Origin: Clostridiales bacterium UBA4821
Lineage (GTDB): Bacteria > Bacillota > Clostridia > Acetivibrionales > UBA4821
Assembly (NCBI GenBank): GCA_002402315.1
Contig: DHFP01000066.1
Location: 1 to 9,973, forward strand
DNA length: 9,973 bases
Direction: 5' to 3'
Part shown: positions 1 to 6,785 of the stretch, in pieces
Layout of the letters: each line of letters opens with the position of its first letter
Position numbering within the stretch: position 1 is the first letter of the stretch
Translations under genes and position numbers: made by a program
The notes under the pieces: model-generated
Database searches by the model: none
What the model was told of the DNA's origin: nothing
The model's input: only the letters and a program-made list of their open reading frames with translations

Positions 1-22
1 AAATGGGGGGTCTGAACAGTAA

Positions 23-60
23 CAAGTTGCACAAAACTCATCAAATCTTTGTGCAACTTG
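23..60. repeat. Perfect 13-bp inverted repeat (hairpin)
   Basis: The arms CAAGTTGCACAAA (23-35) and TTTGTGCAACTTG (48-60) are exact reverse complements around a 12-nt loop. Neither strand has a clean T-run after the stem, so it is not a typical intrinsic terminator. It could be a weak terminator for a gene outside the window, a transposon end or an operator. It lies just upstream of the protease promoter. Confidence 0.6.
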
Positions 61-70
61 ACAATAGTTT

Positions 71-99
71 TTGATAGTAAAAGGTTGTATAATTATATT
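71..99 (+). promoter_or_regulatory. Putative sigma-A promoter of the protease gene
   Basis: TTGATA (71-76) and TATATT (94-99) are separated by 17 bp, the optimal sigma-A spacing. A TATAAT at 88-93 has no well-spaced -35 box. Transcription would start near 106, leaving a leader of about 95 nt before the chosen ATG at 201. Confidence 0.45.
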
Positions 100-200
100 A
101 TATGTTAGATATTTTTAGCGATATTACTTCATCCTTAATCAATTCAGAGCTAGCCAACATCATAATGTATTTCACCATTAAAAATTTAGGGGTTTATAAC

Positions 201-3200
201 ATGAGGAAACTAATTACATCTTCTATCTTGACTTTTGTTTTTATTTTCTTGACGCTCAGTATTGCTTTTTCCCCGGTATTCGCAGAAAATGATTCAAGTC
301 TTTATAAAACGGGGTTATTGGATCCGACACAGGCTCAGATGGACTGGATGAAAAAGAATTTCAAGGAGACTAAAGATATTAATTTAAATAGTATCGGTAA
401 GCAAAGGATAATAAACCGATTGAAAAATTTGAAAAACAAAAAGACTATTTTAGAAAAAATTCAAAAAATCAAGCCTGCTCCATTGGGGCAGGAAGTCCAA
501 TCAACCTCATTGCAAGCTACTTCAAATAGCAATATCATTTCAAATAATGAACTTGTTGGAGCAATGCCTACCTCTGTTGACAATAGTAAATTAAAATACT
601 TTCCACCTATTAGAAGCCAAGGGAACATCGGTTCGTGTGCCGCTTTTTCGAGCGTATATTATCAATTTACATACATGAATGCACTTGCACGGGATTGGGA
701 TGCAAAAAATTCTGATGATTCAAAAAGATTTTCTCCAAAATGGACATATAATATGATAAACGACGGAGATGACGGGGGTTCATGGTTTTTGGACTCATAT
801 GATGTTATATTGAATAACGGTGCAGCAACATGGAGTGATTTTCCATATGACTCAAACTATCGTGCTTGGAGCACCGATGCAAATGTTTGGCGTAATGCGT
901 TAAACTATAGAATTGCTTCATCAGGCTCAGTAGCTAACTTGAATACGAATGACGGCTTGAATAATCTTAAGCAATACTTAAATAATGGCTATATATTTAT
1001 CTACTCAACATATATAAGGTCATGGCAGTATAAAACTATAAAAGATGATCCGTCCACTTCGGCTGATAATAGTTTTGTCGGAAAAGAAGTTTGCTACGCA
1101 GTAAATGGTACCTTAGGTGGACATGGCATGACTCTGGTAGGCTATGACGATAATATTTGGGTTGATTTAAATAATAATAATAGTGTAGACTCTGATGAAA
1201 AGGGTGCCTTTAGAATTGCCAATTCTTGGGGAACATATTGGAAGGATGGAGGCTTTACATGGGTTTCATATAATGCTGTGAAAAATGGTGTATTTCGGAA
1301 CAATACTGCTTATTGGATTACCGCCAAAAGTTCATACTCACCAAAGCTTTTAGCACAGTTTACAGTCAATACAAAAGAAAGATACAAATTTGCCTCTTAT
1401 CTCGGGCTTTCTGACCAAACTCAAACCAGCCCCTTAAAATCGTGGTATCCTTCAGCTTTAGTTAACAAGGGTGGTGCATATGCTTTTGATGGTACAACGA
1501 CTGCATGTGATGGAAACTTTGTATTAGACTATACACAATTACTTGATCAAGCTGGATTAGATATAGATTCAAAGTTGCGTTACTATTTGAGTGTAAATAA
1601 TAATACGGCAGGCAACCCAACTACGTTGAAATCATTTAAACTAATCAACCCCAAAACTAATGATATTATACCAAGTCCTGATGCTTTTCCGAAAAGCTTT
1701 GATTTAGGTCCAATTAATTCTTTTATAAATTATGGAACAAAAACATCTGTAATTGCAATTAAAATGACTCCTCCATCAATGCTCATAAAAGGATTTAATA
1801 CAAACGGAGGGGCGGTAAGTGTAAAGGCCAGCTATTCTGATGGGAGCACAGCAGACGTTACGGCTAATACAACTTTTACCAGCAATAATAGCAATATTGC
1901 GTTTGTAAGGAATGCTGTGCTTTACAGCGGAAACAGCATAGGTGATGCAACAATTACTGCAACCTTCGAAGGCAAAAATGCAACCTGCTTAGTTTCTGTT
2001 CCGGATATTACCATTCCGGTAGTTAGTGTCAGCCCCGGCTCAGGTAGTATTATTCTTCCCGGCTCGGCTATAAATATTTCAGCAAGTGACCCGGTCGGTG
2101 GTATATCAGTAATACGCTACAAAAGGATTACGGATGATAAATGGCTTTCTGTCTATCAGAGTTCTTTTACGATTAACGCCCCTGTTGCGGAGGGTTCTTA
2201 CATTCTTGATGTAGTTGCATATGACAGGTATAATAACTCATCTGGTGTTAAAGGCTATTCTTATTCAATTAAAAGTAAAATAACCAGCGAGGTTAGTATG
2301 ACTCCAACATCAATAATAATAATAGGCACAAATGTCTCGGGTGGAGCAATAAAAGTAGTAGCCAAATACACTGATACAACCACCAAAGATGTTACCGGAA
2401 CAGCTTCATTCGGTAGCAATAATAGCAATATTGCATATGTAAAGGAAGGCAGCATATTTAGCGGCAGCATTACCGGAACAGCTACAATTACAGCTTTATA
2501 CGATGCTAAGGTTGCTTCCTGTACCGTTACTGTTAAGCAGGCAACCACTCCTGTAACCGGAGTTACCTTAAATAAGACCTCTGCAACCTTAAATGGTGGT
2601 TCTTCCGAAACGCTGGTTGCTGCAGTCCAGCCGGACAATGCTGCGAATAAGAACGTAACATGGAGTTCAAGCAGCCCCTCTGTTGCTACGGTTTCATCTT
2701 CGGGTGCCGTTACCGCTGTTGCAGCAGGCACTGCAACAATTACTGCAACTACACAGGATGGTAATAAAACAGCGACATGCTTAGTTACTGTTTCGAATAT
2801 AATATTTACTGTCAGCCCCGATTCAGGTAGTACTATTCTTCCCGGTGCGGCTGTGAGCGTTTCGGCAAGTTGTCCAACGGGTATATCAATTTTATACTAT
2901 ATGTGGAATACAGATAATGCGTGGCGTTATAGCTATAATGGCTCCGTTACAGTTAATGCCCCTGTTTCGGAGGGTTCTTACACTCTTTATGTATCTACAT
3001 TCGACTATTATGGTAAGCCATCTGGCATTAAAACCTATTCCTATTCAGTTAAGGGTAATGTGCCCATCCTTACTTCACTTGAGATAGACCCTGTAACAAT
3101 GATAATTGAAGGCACACACAAAGCCGGAGGAACGCTCAAGGTTAGTGCTGTATATTCAGATGGGACAAAAACAAACGTTAGCGACCTCGCTGTTATTAGT

Positions 3201-3851
3201 AGCAATAACCGTTATGTTACAAATGCAAGCAATTGTGTTGTTTACAGTAGTTATTACTACGGTACTGCGATTATTACAGCTTCATATCAAGGTAAGAGTG
3301 CTTTCTGTACCGTTACTGTTAAGCAGGCAACCACTCCTGTAACCGGAGTTACCTTAAATAAGACCTCTGCAACCTTAAATGGTGGTTCTTCCGAAACGCT
3401 GACCGCTGCAGTCCAACCGGACAACGCTGCGAATAAGAACGTAACATGGAGTTCAAGCAGCCCCTCTGTTGCTACGGTTTCACCTTCGGGTGCCGTTACT
3501 GCTGTTGCAGCAGGCACTGCAACAATTACTGTAACTACACAGGATGGTAATAAGGTTGCTTCCTGCATAATTACTGTTAGTGAACAGGTTACTCTGACTT
3601 CACTAAGTATATCCCCTTCTTCCAGCACTATAGACGGCGTATATAAAAAGGGTGTTCCTGTTACAGTTATTGCTACCTTCTCAAATGGTTCTACCGAAGA
3701 TGTTACAAGTTCTGCAGCCTTTAGCAGCAGTGCTTCGAATATCGCCTATGTAAACAGTGGGGTGCTTTATAGTTATTTTTCTTACGGCACAGCTACAATT
3801 ACAGCTTCATACCGGGGAAAAGTTACGCACTGTATCGTTACTGTTACCTAA
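201..3851 (+). CDS. Secreted papain-family (C1A) cysteine protease with eight C-terminal bacterial Ig-like domains
   Basis: This is a predicted secreted cysteine endopeptidase of 1216 residues. ATG 201 is chosen because AGGGGT sits 7 nt upstream and the protein then begins with a signal peptide (MRK, hydrophobic core, SPVFA|E cleavage near residue 28); the in-frame ATG at 102 has no ribosome site. Residues 29-130 look like a propeptide. The protease domain follows (about 131-352): Gln140 (oxyanion hole) and Cys146 in SQGNIGSCAAF, His308 in GGHGMTLVGY, Asn341 in IANSWG. A beta-rich segment runs from 353 to 515. Eight Ig-like domains of three kinds follow in the order A-B-A-C-B-A-C-A; the C type is classic Big_2 (PVTGVTLNKTSATL..., SSSPSVATVS...). 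No LPXTG, SLH or true dockerin is visible, so the Ig domains may hold the enzyme at the cell surface or on a polymer. The target is unknown. The family call is strong. Confidence 0.93.
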   Translation: MRKLITSSILTFVFIFLTLSIAFSPVFAENDSSLYKTGLLDPTQAQMDWMKKNFKETKDINLNSIGKQRIINRLKNLKNKKTILEKIQKIKPAPLGQEVQSTSLQATSNSNIISNNELVGAMPTSVDNSKLKYFPPIRSQGNIGSCAAFSSVYYQFTYMNALARDWDAKNSDDSKRFSPKWTYNMINDGDDGGSWFLDSYDVILNNGAATWSDFPYDSNYRAWSTDANVWRNALNYRIASSGSVANLNTNDGLNNLKQYLNNGYIFIYSTYIRSWQYKTIKDDPSTSADNSFVGKEVCYAVNGTLGGHGMTLVGYDDNIWVDLNNNNSVDSDEKGAFRIANSWGTYWKDGGFTWVSYNAVKNGVFRNNTAYWITAKSSYSPKLLAQFTVNTKERYKFASYLGLSDQTQTSPLKSWYPSALVNKGGAYAFDGTTTACDGNFVLDYTQLLDQAGLDIDSKLRYYLSVNNNTAGNPTTLKSFKLINPKTNDIIPSPDAFPKSFDLGPINSFINYGTKTSVIAIKMTPPSMLIKGFNTNGGAVSVKASYSDGSTADVTANTTFTSNNSNIAFVRNAVLYSGNSIGDATITATFEGKNATCLVSVPDITIPVVSVSPGSGSIILPGSAINISASDPVGGISVIRYKRITDDKWLSVYQSSFTINAPVAEGSYILDVVAYDRYNNSSGVKGYSYSIKSKITSEVSMTPTSIIIIGTNVSGGAIKVVAKYTDTTTKDVTGTASFGSNNSNIAYVKEGSIFSGSITGTATITALYDAKVASCTVTVKQATTPVTGVTLNKTSATLNGGSSETLVAAVQPDNAANKNVTWSSSSPSVATVSSSGAVTAVAAGTATITATTQDGNKTATCLVTVSNIIFTVSPDSGSTILPGAAVSVSASCPTGISILYYMWNTDNAWRYSYNGSVTVNAPVSEGSYTLYVSTFDYYGKPSGIKTYSYSVKGNVPILTSLEIDPVTMIIEGTHKAGGTLKVSAVYSDGTKTNVSDLAVISSNNRYVTNASNCVVYSSYYYGTAIITASYQGKSAFCTVTVKQATTPVTGVTLNKTSATLNGGSSETLTAAVQPDNAANKNVTWSSSSPSVATVSPSGAVTAVAAGTATITVTTQDGNKVASCIITVSEQVTLTSLSISPSSSTIDGVYKKGVPVTVIATFSNGSTEDVTSSAAFSSSASNIAYVNSGVLYSYFSYGTATITASYRGKVTHCIVTVT
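2519..2767 (+). repeat. Intragenic direct repeat, copy 1 (Big_2 domain)
   Basis: This 249-bp segment encodes the first C-type Ig domain of the protease. It matches 3305-3553 with about 8 differences by my hand alignment (roughly 97% identity) and a constant offset of 786 bp. The A and B domains between the copies are much more diverged, so this looks like recent duplication or gene conversion of one module. Confidence 0.9.
3305..3553 (+). repeat. Intragenic direct repeat, copy 2 (Big_2 domain)
   Basis: This is the second near-identical copy of the Big_2-coding segment. Most differences from copy 1 are clustered, for example CTGGTTGC versus CTGACCGC near the middle. Such a repeat is prone to recombination and to assembly collapse. 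Confidence 0.9.
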
Positions 3852-3876
3852 GCAACTTGTTGGATGGTCGGAATTT

Positions 3877-3915
3877 CTGTTCTTATCTTTTTATAATTTC
3901 ATTAATGAAGAACAG
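3877..3915 (+). terminator. Weak candidate terminator after the protease gene
   Basis: CTGTTCTT (3877-3884) pairs with AAGAACAG (3908-3915) across a 23-nt AT-rich loop, and ACTTTTTA follows shortly after. The long loop and the delayed T-run make it weak. It lies between two convergent genes, where a terminator is expected. Confidence 0.3.
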
Positions 3916-3938
3916 GTGTGATACTTTTTAAATTGAGG

Positions 3939-4646
3939 TCATTTGCTTTTTGGGGGCAGCTTTTGTCCTGAAAAATATTTTATAATGCCATCACCTTTCC
4001 AGATTCCGATGATGAGTATTAAAGCAATTAAAACCGTAACAATGATCAGAGCCGTATTATTCCCTCTTTCCAGATTTGCGCCCCAGAAGGAAGAAATAAT
4101 TATCCAAGGCGACCTTGCTACTAAAGTGATTGTAAAAAAGTTAAGAAACCTCATTGGAGTTAATCCTGCTATGTAAGCCAAAGCGTCTTTACCTGGAAGC
4201 CCGGGTATCAAATATATTAGAAAAAGGGTTATTGAAGCTTTTGGAGTGTTGATTAGAGCTTTGAGTTTATTCATCTCGGATTTTGATATAATCCTTTCTA
4301 TAAACGGCTGTCCCAAGATTCTTGCAAGAAGGAAGCATATTAATGAACCTACGGTGATACCAACGATTGAAAGAACAGAAGACAAAAAAGTCCCGTAGAG
4401 ATACCCTCCGACAAAGTATACGACCTCTCCGGGTATTACAAAAACCACAACCTGAAGAATCTGAATTAATATGAAAACCAGATAGCCCCAACTTCCGAAG
4501 CTTTTTATCCATCTCTCAAATTCTTCTTTTTGACTCGCAAGAGTAATTATTTGATCCCAGTTTTTTACCGCAAAACCAACTAATAATACCAATGTCAGTA
4601 CTGCAAATATTTCTTTTATGCCTAATTTAAAACCAAGCTTATTCAT
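3939..4646 (-). CDS. DedA/VTT family membrane protein (TVP38/TMEM64 type)
   Basis: This is a 235-residue polytopic membrane protein of the DedA/VTT superfamily (SNARE-associated Golgi protein domain). Members studied elsewhere move lipids such as undecaprenyl phosphate or phosphatidylethanolamine across the membrane; the substrate here cannot be told. Hydrophobic segments lie near 12-27, 53-72, 87-108, 138-160, 168-188 and 198-215. Family motifs are visible: IPGEVVYFVGGYLYG (71-85), in the re-entrant-loop position, and LIPGLPGKDALAYIAG (146-161), the TVP38-type second motif. The start at 4646 (MNKLGFK) is preferred over 4670 because AGGAG lies 5 nt upstream. The first 8 bases overlap the end of the upstream DedA reading frame, implying translational coupling. 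It ends convergently with the protease gene. Confidence 0.88.
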   Translation of the reverse strand: MNKLGFKLGIKEIFAVLTLVLLVGFAVKNWDQIITLASQKEEFERWIKSFGSWGYLVFILIQILQVVVFVIPGEVVYFVGGYLYGTFLSSVLSIVGITVGSLICFLLARILGQPFIERIISKSEMNKLKALINTPKASITLFLIYLIPGLPGKDALAYIAGLTPMRFLNFFTITLVARSPWIIISSFWGANLERGNNTALIIVTVLIALILIIGIWKGDGIIKYFSGQKLPPKSK

Positions 4647-5257
4647 ATCTTCTCCTTTTTGAGAATACAAATAACACTAATAAGACTACTAAAATAAGAC
4701 ATACTACTATAATGTTATAAGTCCTTATAAATTGTTTTATTGAATCAATATTGTTTCCTAAAAACCTGCCTATCAATACCAGCCCGGTATTGTGTATTAT
4801 TGCAGCTGAGATAAAAGACAAATATACAATATAAGACTTAATCCTAAATATTCCGGAAAACAGGATAATAACAGGATTAAGTCCCGGTATGAACTTACTA
4901 AAAAAAAATTGCCCATGCGCCAAATTTTTCAAACAGCTTCTTGGTTTTTTCCTTATCCTTATCGCTTATAAATTTTTTGACCCATTTATTGTTTAGAACC
5001 AAATCTCCTTTTACATAACCAATCTTATAGAGGACGAAAGAACCCAAAGCCGTACCTGAAATAGTAGTTATTAATACATATGGAATGCTGAATAAACCGC
5101 TAACTGTGGTCAGGTAGCCCGAAAATATTGCTATTATATCGCCAGGGTAAGGCGGAAAAGTTACTTGTAGAAAACTGGATATAAAAAAAATAAAATATGA
5201 TACTTTTGGATAGGCATCTATAACATTACTAATGAAATTTAAAACTAAATCTTCCAT
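4639..5257 (-). pseudogene. DedA family membrane protein split by a frameshift in a T9 run
   Basis: Two frames together spell one normal-length DedA protein of about 205 residues. The first (5257 to about 4897) gives 119 residues with the motif TFPPYPGDIIAIFSGYL (33-49) and ends ...KFGAWAIFF-stop. The second continues at once with SKFIPGLNPVIILFSGIF, the conserved DedA second motif (normally R-F-x-P-G), and runs to a stop at 4639. The break sits in nine consecutive Ts of the coding strand (As at 4900-4908); eight would restore the frame. It may be a real mutation, a sequencing error, or a slippage site. The start at 5257 (MEDLVLNF) has GGAG 6 nt upstream; the ATG at 5272 has no ribosome site. 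The reading frame overlaps the next DedA gene by 8 bases, so the pair is an operon. Confidence 0.85.
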
Positions 5258-5288
5258 CCACTTCTCCATCATACATTAGAAAATAATT

Positions 5289-5316
5289 ATTATATATTGA
5301 ACTATAACATAGACAA
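5289..5316 (-). promoter_or_regulatory. Putative sigma-A promoter of the DedA pair
   Basis: On the minus strand, TTGTCT (5316-5311) and a perfect TATAAT (5294-5289) are 16 bp apart. Transcription would start near 5282, about 25 nt before the chosen start at 5257, which fits a short leader. Confidence 0.5.
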
Positions 5317-5338
5317 GGAAACCAATCAATATACATAA

Positions 5339-5671
5339 CTATTGCTATCTTTTCTGATATTCCGTGAATTGTCAAACACGTTATTTTATGTTTCACTTCC
5401 AATAATGATTATTGGTGCCGTACTGTTATTAAGTGAGGAACATGGTCATAAGCATACACATCAAGAATTTGAACATGACCACCGTCACAATCACAATGAC
5501 GGACACCATACACACCAACATAAAAAGGAAATAGTTTCTGAACATTCACATTTGCACAAACATGAAGCAATTGAGCATTCACATGAACATACACCGGAAT
5601 TCATCATAGGCATTCACATTAAAATCAAACATGTATTTCCGGACATGACAAATAACCCATCTGGGCATTGA
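5339..5671 (+). pseudogene. Orphan C-terminal His-rich tail of an EamA/DMT-type transporter
   Basis: The translated segment begins LLLSFLIFRELSN, followed by a hydrophobic helix (TLFYVSLPIMIIGAVLLL). This matches the last membrane segment of EamA/DMT-superfamily transporters, where it follows a conserved F-x-x-x-E turn. About 60 residues rich in histidine come next (HGHKHTH, HDHRHNH, HHTHQH, HSHLHKH, HSHEH; about 22 His in all), typical of metal-binding tails on such transporters. The other membrane helices are missing: an in-frame TAA lies directly upstream at 5336-5338, there is no ATG, and no ribosome site precedes the TTG at 5342. The last residues (EFIIGIHIKIKH onward) look degraded. I read it as a 5'-deleted remnant rather than a working gene. 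A free-standing His-rich metal-binding peptide is possible but less likely. Confidence 0.65.
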
Positions 5672-5681
5672 TTAGAGTGCA

Positions 5682-6362
5682 TTAAATATCAACAACCGTA
5701 TATTCCTGTTCTAACAAGTCAATATACAGAATTCTTTTTCTCAAAAGTTCTCCCCTGCCGATCAGGAACTTTAAAGCTTCGCTCACTTCAATGGATGCAA
5801 CAAGGGCAGGAGTAAAAGAAGGATTCCCCAAATCTTTTTCTATACCCTTTGACTTACTTCTAGCGTACAGCCAATCCAGGGTCCTGTCTCCCGGAAATAT
5901 GGTTGTAACTTGTCCGTACCAACCGCCAATGGCGCCATGAATCATTGTTATTCCTAGTTCCGAAGCCAATTCCTGCAAAAGCAGTCTGGTATCTATATTG
6001 TCTACTGCATCTATTATAACATCATGCCCTTCTAATATACCTCTTCCATTTTCAAGGGTAAGCCTCTCGTATACAGGCATCACCTTAATCAAGGGATTCA
6101 CCATCAGCATCCTGTTTTTAGCGGTTTCCGCCTTGCTCTTTCCTATGGCTCCTGTGTCGGACAGCAACTGCCTGTTCAGGTTGGTTTCATCAAATACATC
6201 TCCGTCTACAACAGTTATATTCCCTACACCAAGCCTTCCCAGCATTTCGATAACATATCCCCCAAGACCGCCACAGCCTACAACGCATACCTTGCAGTCC
6301 TTGAGCTTTTCAATTTCCATTTCCGAAAGCATTTTCATATTTTTAAGATATCTGTCCTCCAT
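5682..6362 (-). CDS. ThiF/MoeB/HesA-family adenylyltransferase (E1-like)
   Basis: This 226-residue cytoplasmic E1-like enzyme should adenylate the C-terminal glycine of a MoaD/ThiS-type carrier, presumably the adjacent gene product. Residues 29-35 (GCGGLGG) form the ATP-binding Rossmann loop. D53, D55, the N-L-N-R-Q segment (61-65, Arg64), K75/K77 in GKSKA and D118/D121 in DAVDN are the usual nucleotide and Mg residues. It is shorter than full MoeB or ThiF and has no cysteine after residue 30. It therefore lacks both the zinc-binding CxxC pairs and a catalytic cysteine, so it may only adenylate, with sulfur coming from elsewhere. AGGAGG lies 9 nt before the ATG, inside the last codons of the MoaD-like gene, and the intergenic gap is only 5 nt. 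The substrate pathway (molybdopterin/tungstopterin, thiamine or another) is inferred from the neighbours. Confidence 0.88.
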   Translation of the reverse strand: MEDRYLKNMKMLSEMEIEKLKDCKVCVVGCGGLGGYVIEMLGRLGVGNITVVDGDVFDETNLNRQLLSDTGAIGKSKAETAKNRMLMVNPLIKVMPVYERLTLENGRGILEGHDVIIDAVDNIDTRLLLQELASELGITMIHGAIGGWYGQVTTIFPGDRTLDWLYARSKSKGIEKDLGNPSFTPALVASIEVSEALKFLIGRGELLRKRILYIDLLEQEYTVVDI

Positions 6363-6367
6363 TTCAA

Positions 6368-6592
6368 TTATCCTCCTCCTACCGCTGGAAATATTGATAC
6401 GGTATCCCGGTCGGCGAGCTTTCTATCCAGTGTTCCATGCCGGCCGTTTATAAGGAGTATGGCAACATCCTCTTCCTGAATATTCAGCACTTCAATGACC
6501 TTTTGAGCATCTGTGCCATCTTCAAGCTTCAAATCAATCTCTTTTCCTCTACCATCTCTCAATGTAGCAAATAACTTGACTTTGATATCCAT
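6368..6592 (-). CDS. MoaD/ThiS-family sulfur carrier protein
   Basis: This 74-residue beta-grasp protein begins MDIKVKLFATLRDGRGKEI and ends DTVSIFPAVGGG, the pattern of MoaD-like proteins: K-L-F-A-T-L-R near the N-terminus, L-L-I-N-G-R before the last third, and a terminal Gly-Gly tail that is adenylated and then thiocarboxylated. The start at 6592 is chosen because GAGGTG lies 6 nt upstream. An ATG at 6613 in the same frame would add seven residues and overlap the MOSC stop, but it has no clear ribosome site. It sits between the MOSC stump and the ThiF-like enzyme. Together these suggest assembly of a molybdenum or tungsten pterin cofactor, since MOSC domains occur in that pathway. A role in thiamine or other sulfur transfer cannot be excluded. 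Confidence 0.85.
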   Translation of the reverse strand: MDIKVKLFATLRDGRGKEIDLKLEDGTDAQKVIEVLNIQEEDVAILLINGRHGTLDRKLADRDTVSIFPAVGGG

Positions 6593-6603
6593 CCATTGCA
6601 CCT

Positions 6604-6762
6604 CTAAGGGCATATTATCTCATCCCCCTGCCTGACAACTCCGCCTTTTAGCACTCTAGCAAAAATACCCTCCTTTGGCATTACGCAATCCCCAACCTGG
6701 TGGTATATTGCACATTTCCGGTGACATTCCTTGCCTATCTGTGTCACCTCAAAAGTTACACC
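6604..6762 (-). pseudogene. C-terminal stump of a MOSC-domain protein
   Basis: The last 52 codons read GVTFEVTQIGKECHRKCAIY, then a QVGDCVMPKEGIFARV segment, then ...KGGVVRQGDEIICP-stop. This is the C-terminal half of a short stand-alone MOSC domain (molybdenum cofactor sulfurase C-terminal type), with the GxCxMPxEGxFARV signature and three cysteines at fragment positions 13, 17 and 26. Going upstream the frame hits TGA at 6771-6769, in the first copy of a 10-bp repeat at the edge of the transposon remnant, and no start codon remains. The stop at 6604 lies 11 nt before the MoaD-like start, so it was once the first or a middle gene of this operon. The missing N-terminal half is not on the far side of the element, so a deletion went with the insertion. 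Confidence 0.8.
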
Positions 6763-6765
6763 GGA

Positions 6766-6785
6766 TAATCAAGGGTAATCAAGGG
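6766..6785. repeat. 10-bp tandem duplication at the element edge
   Basis: TAATCAAGGG occurs twice back to back (6766-6775 and 6776-6785). The second copy is the outer end of the left 27-bp inverted repeat and the first lies just outside it. This may reflect slippage, a target duplication, or a second partial insertion end. Confidence 0.75.

Noticed and set aside
1165..1203. Dockerin module in the protease
   Set aside because: Only a single EF-type loop is present, inside the catalytic domain. A dockerin needs two loops with flanking helices, usually near a terminus.
2261..2731. Long minus-strand reading frame (156 aa) across the protease
   Set aside because: It is a shadow of the Ig-domain repeats: no ribosome site, Val/Thr-rich composition, and a near copy appears at the second repeat (3287-3628).
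4267..4512. Minus-strand frame of 81 aa inside the TVP38-like gene
   Set aside because: It is an out-of-frame shadow with no ribosome site. The overlapping DedA frame has the motifs.
4639..4932. Separate 97-aa gene starting at a TTG
   Set aside because: The TTG has no ribosome site and the protein begins in the middle of the DedA fold. It is the second half of the frameshifted gene.
5455..5605. CRISPR array suggested by repeated CA-rich His codons
   Set aside because: The repetition is irregular CAT/CAC coding for a His tail, with no constant repeat or spacer length.
5998..6453. Plus-strand frame of 151 aa opposite the ThiF/MoaD genes
   Set aside because: It is antisense to two well-supported genes, low in complexity (Ser/Ile/Pro-rich) and has no start signal.
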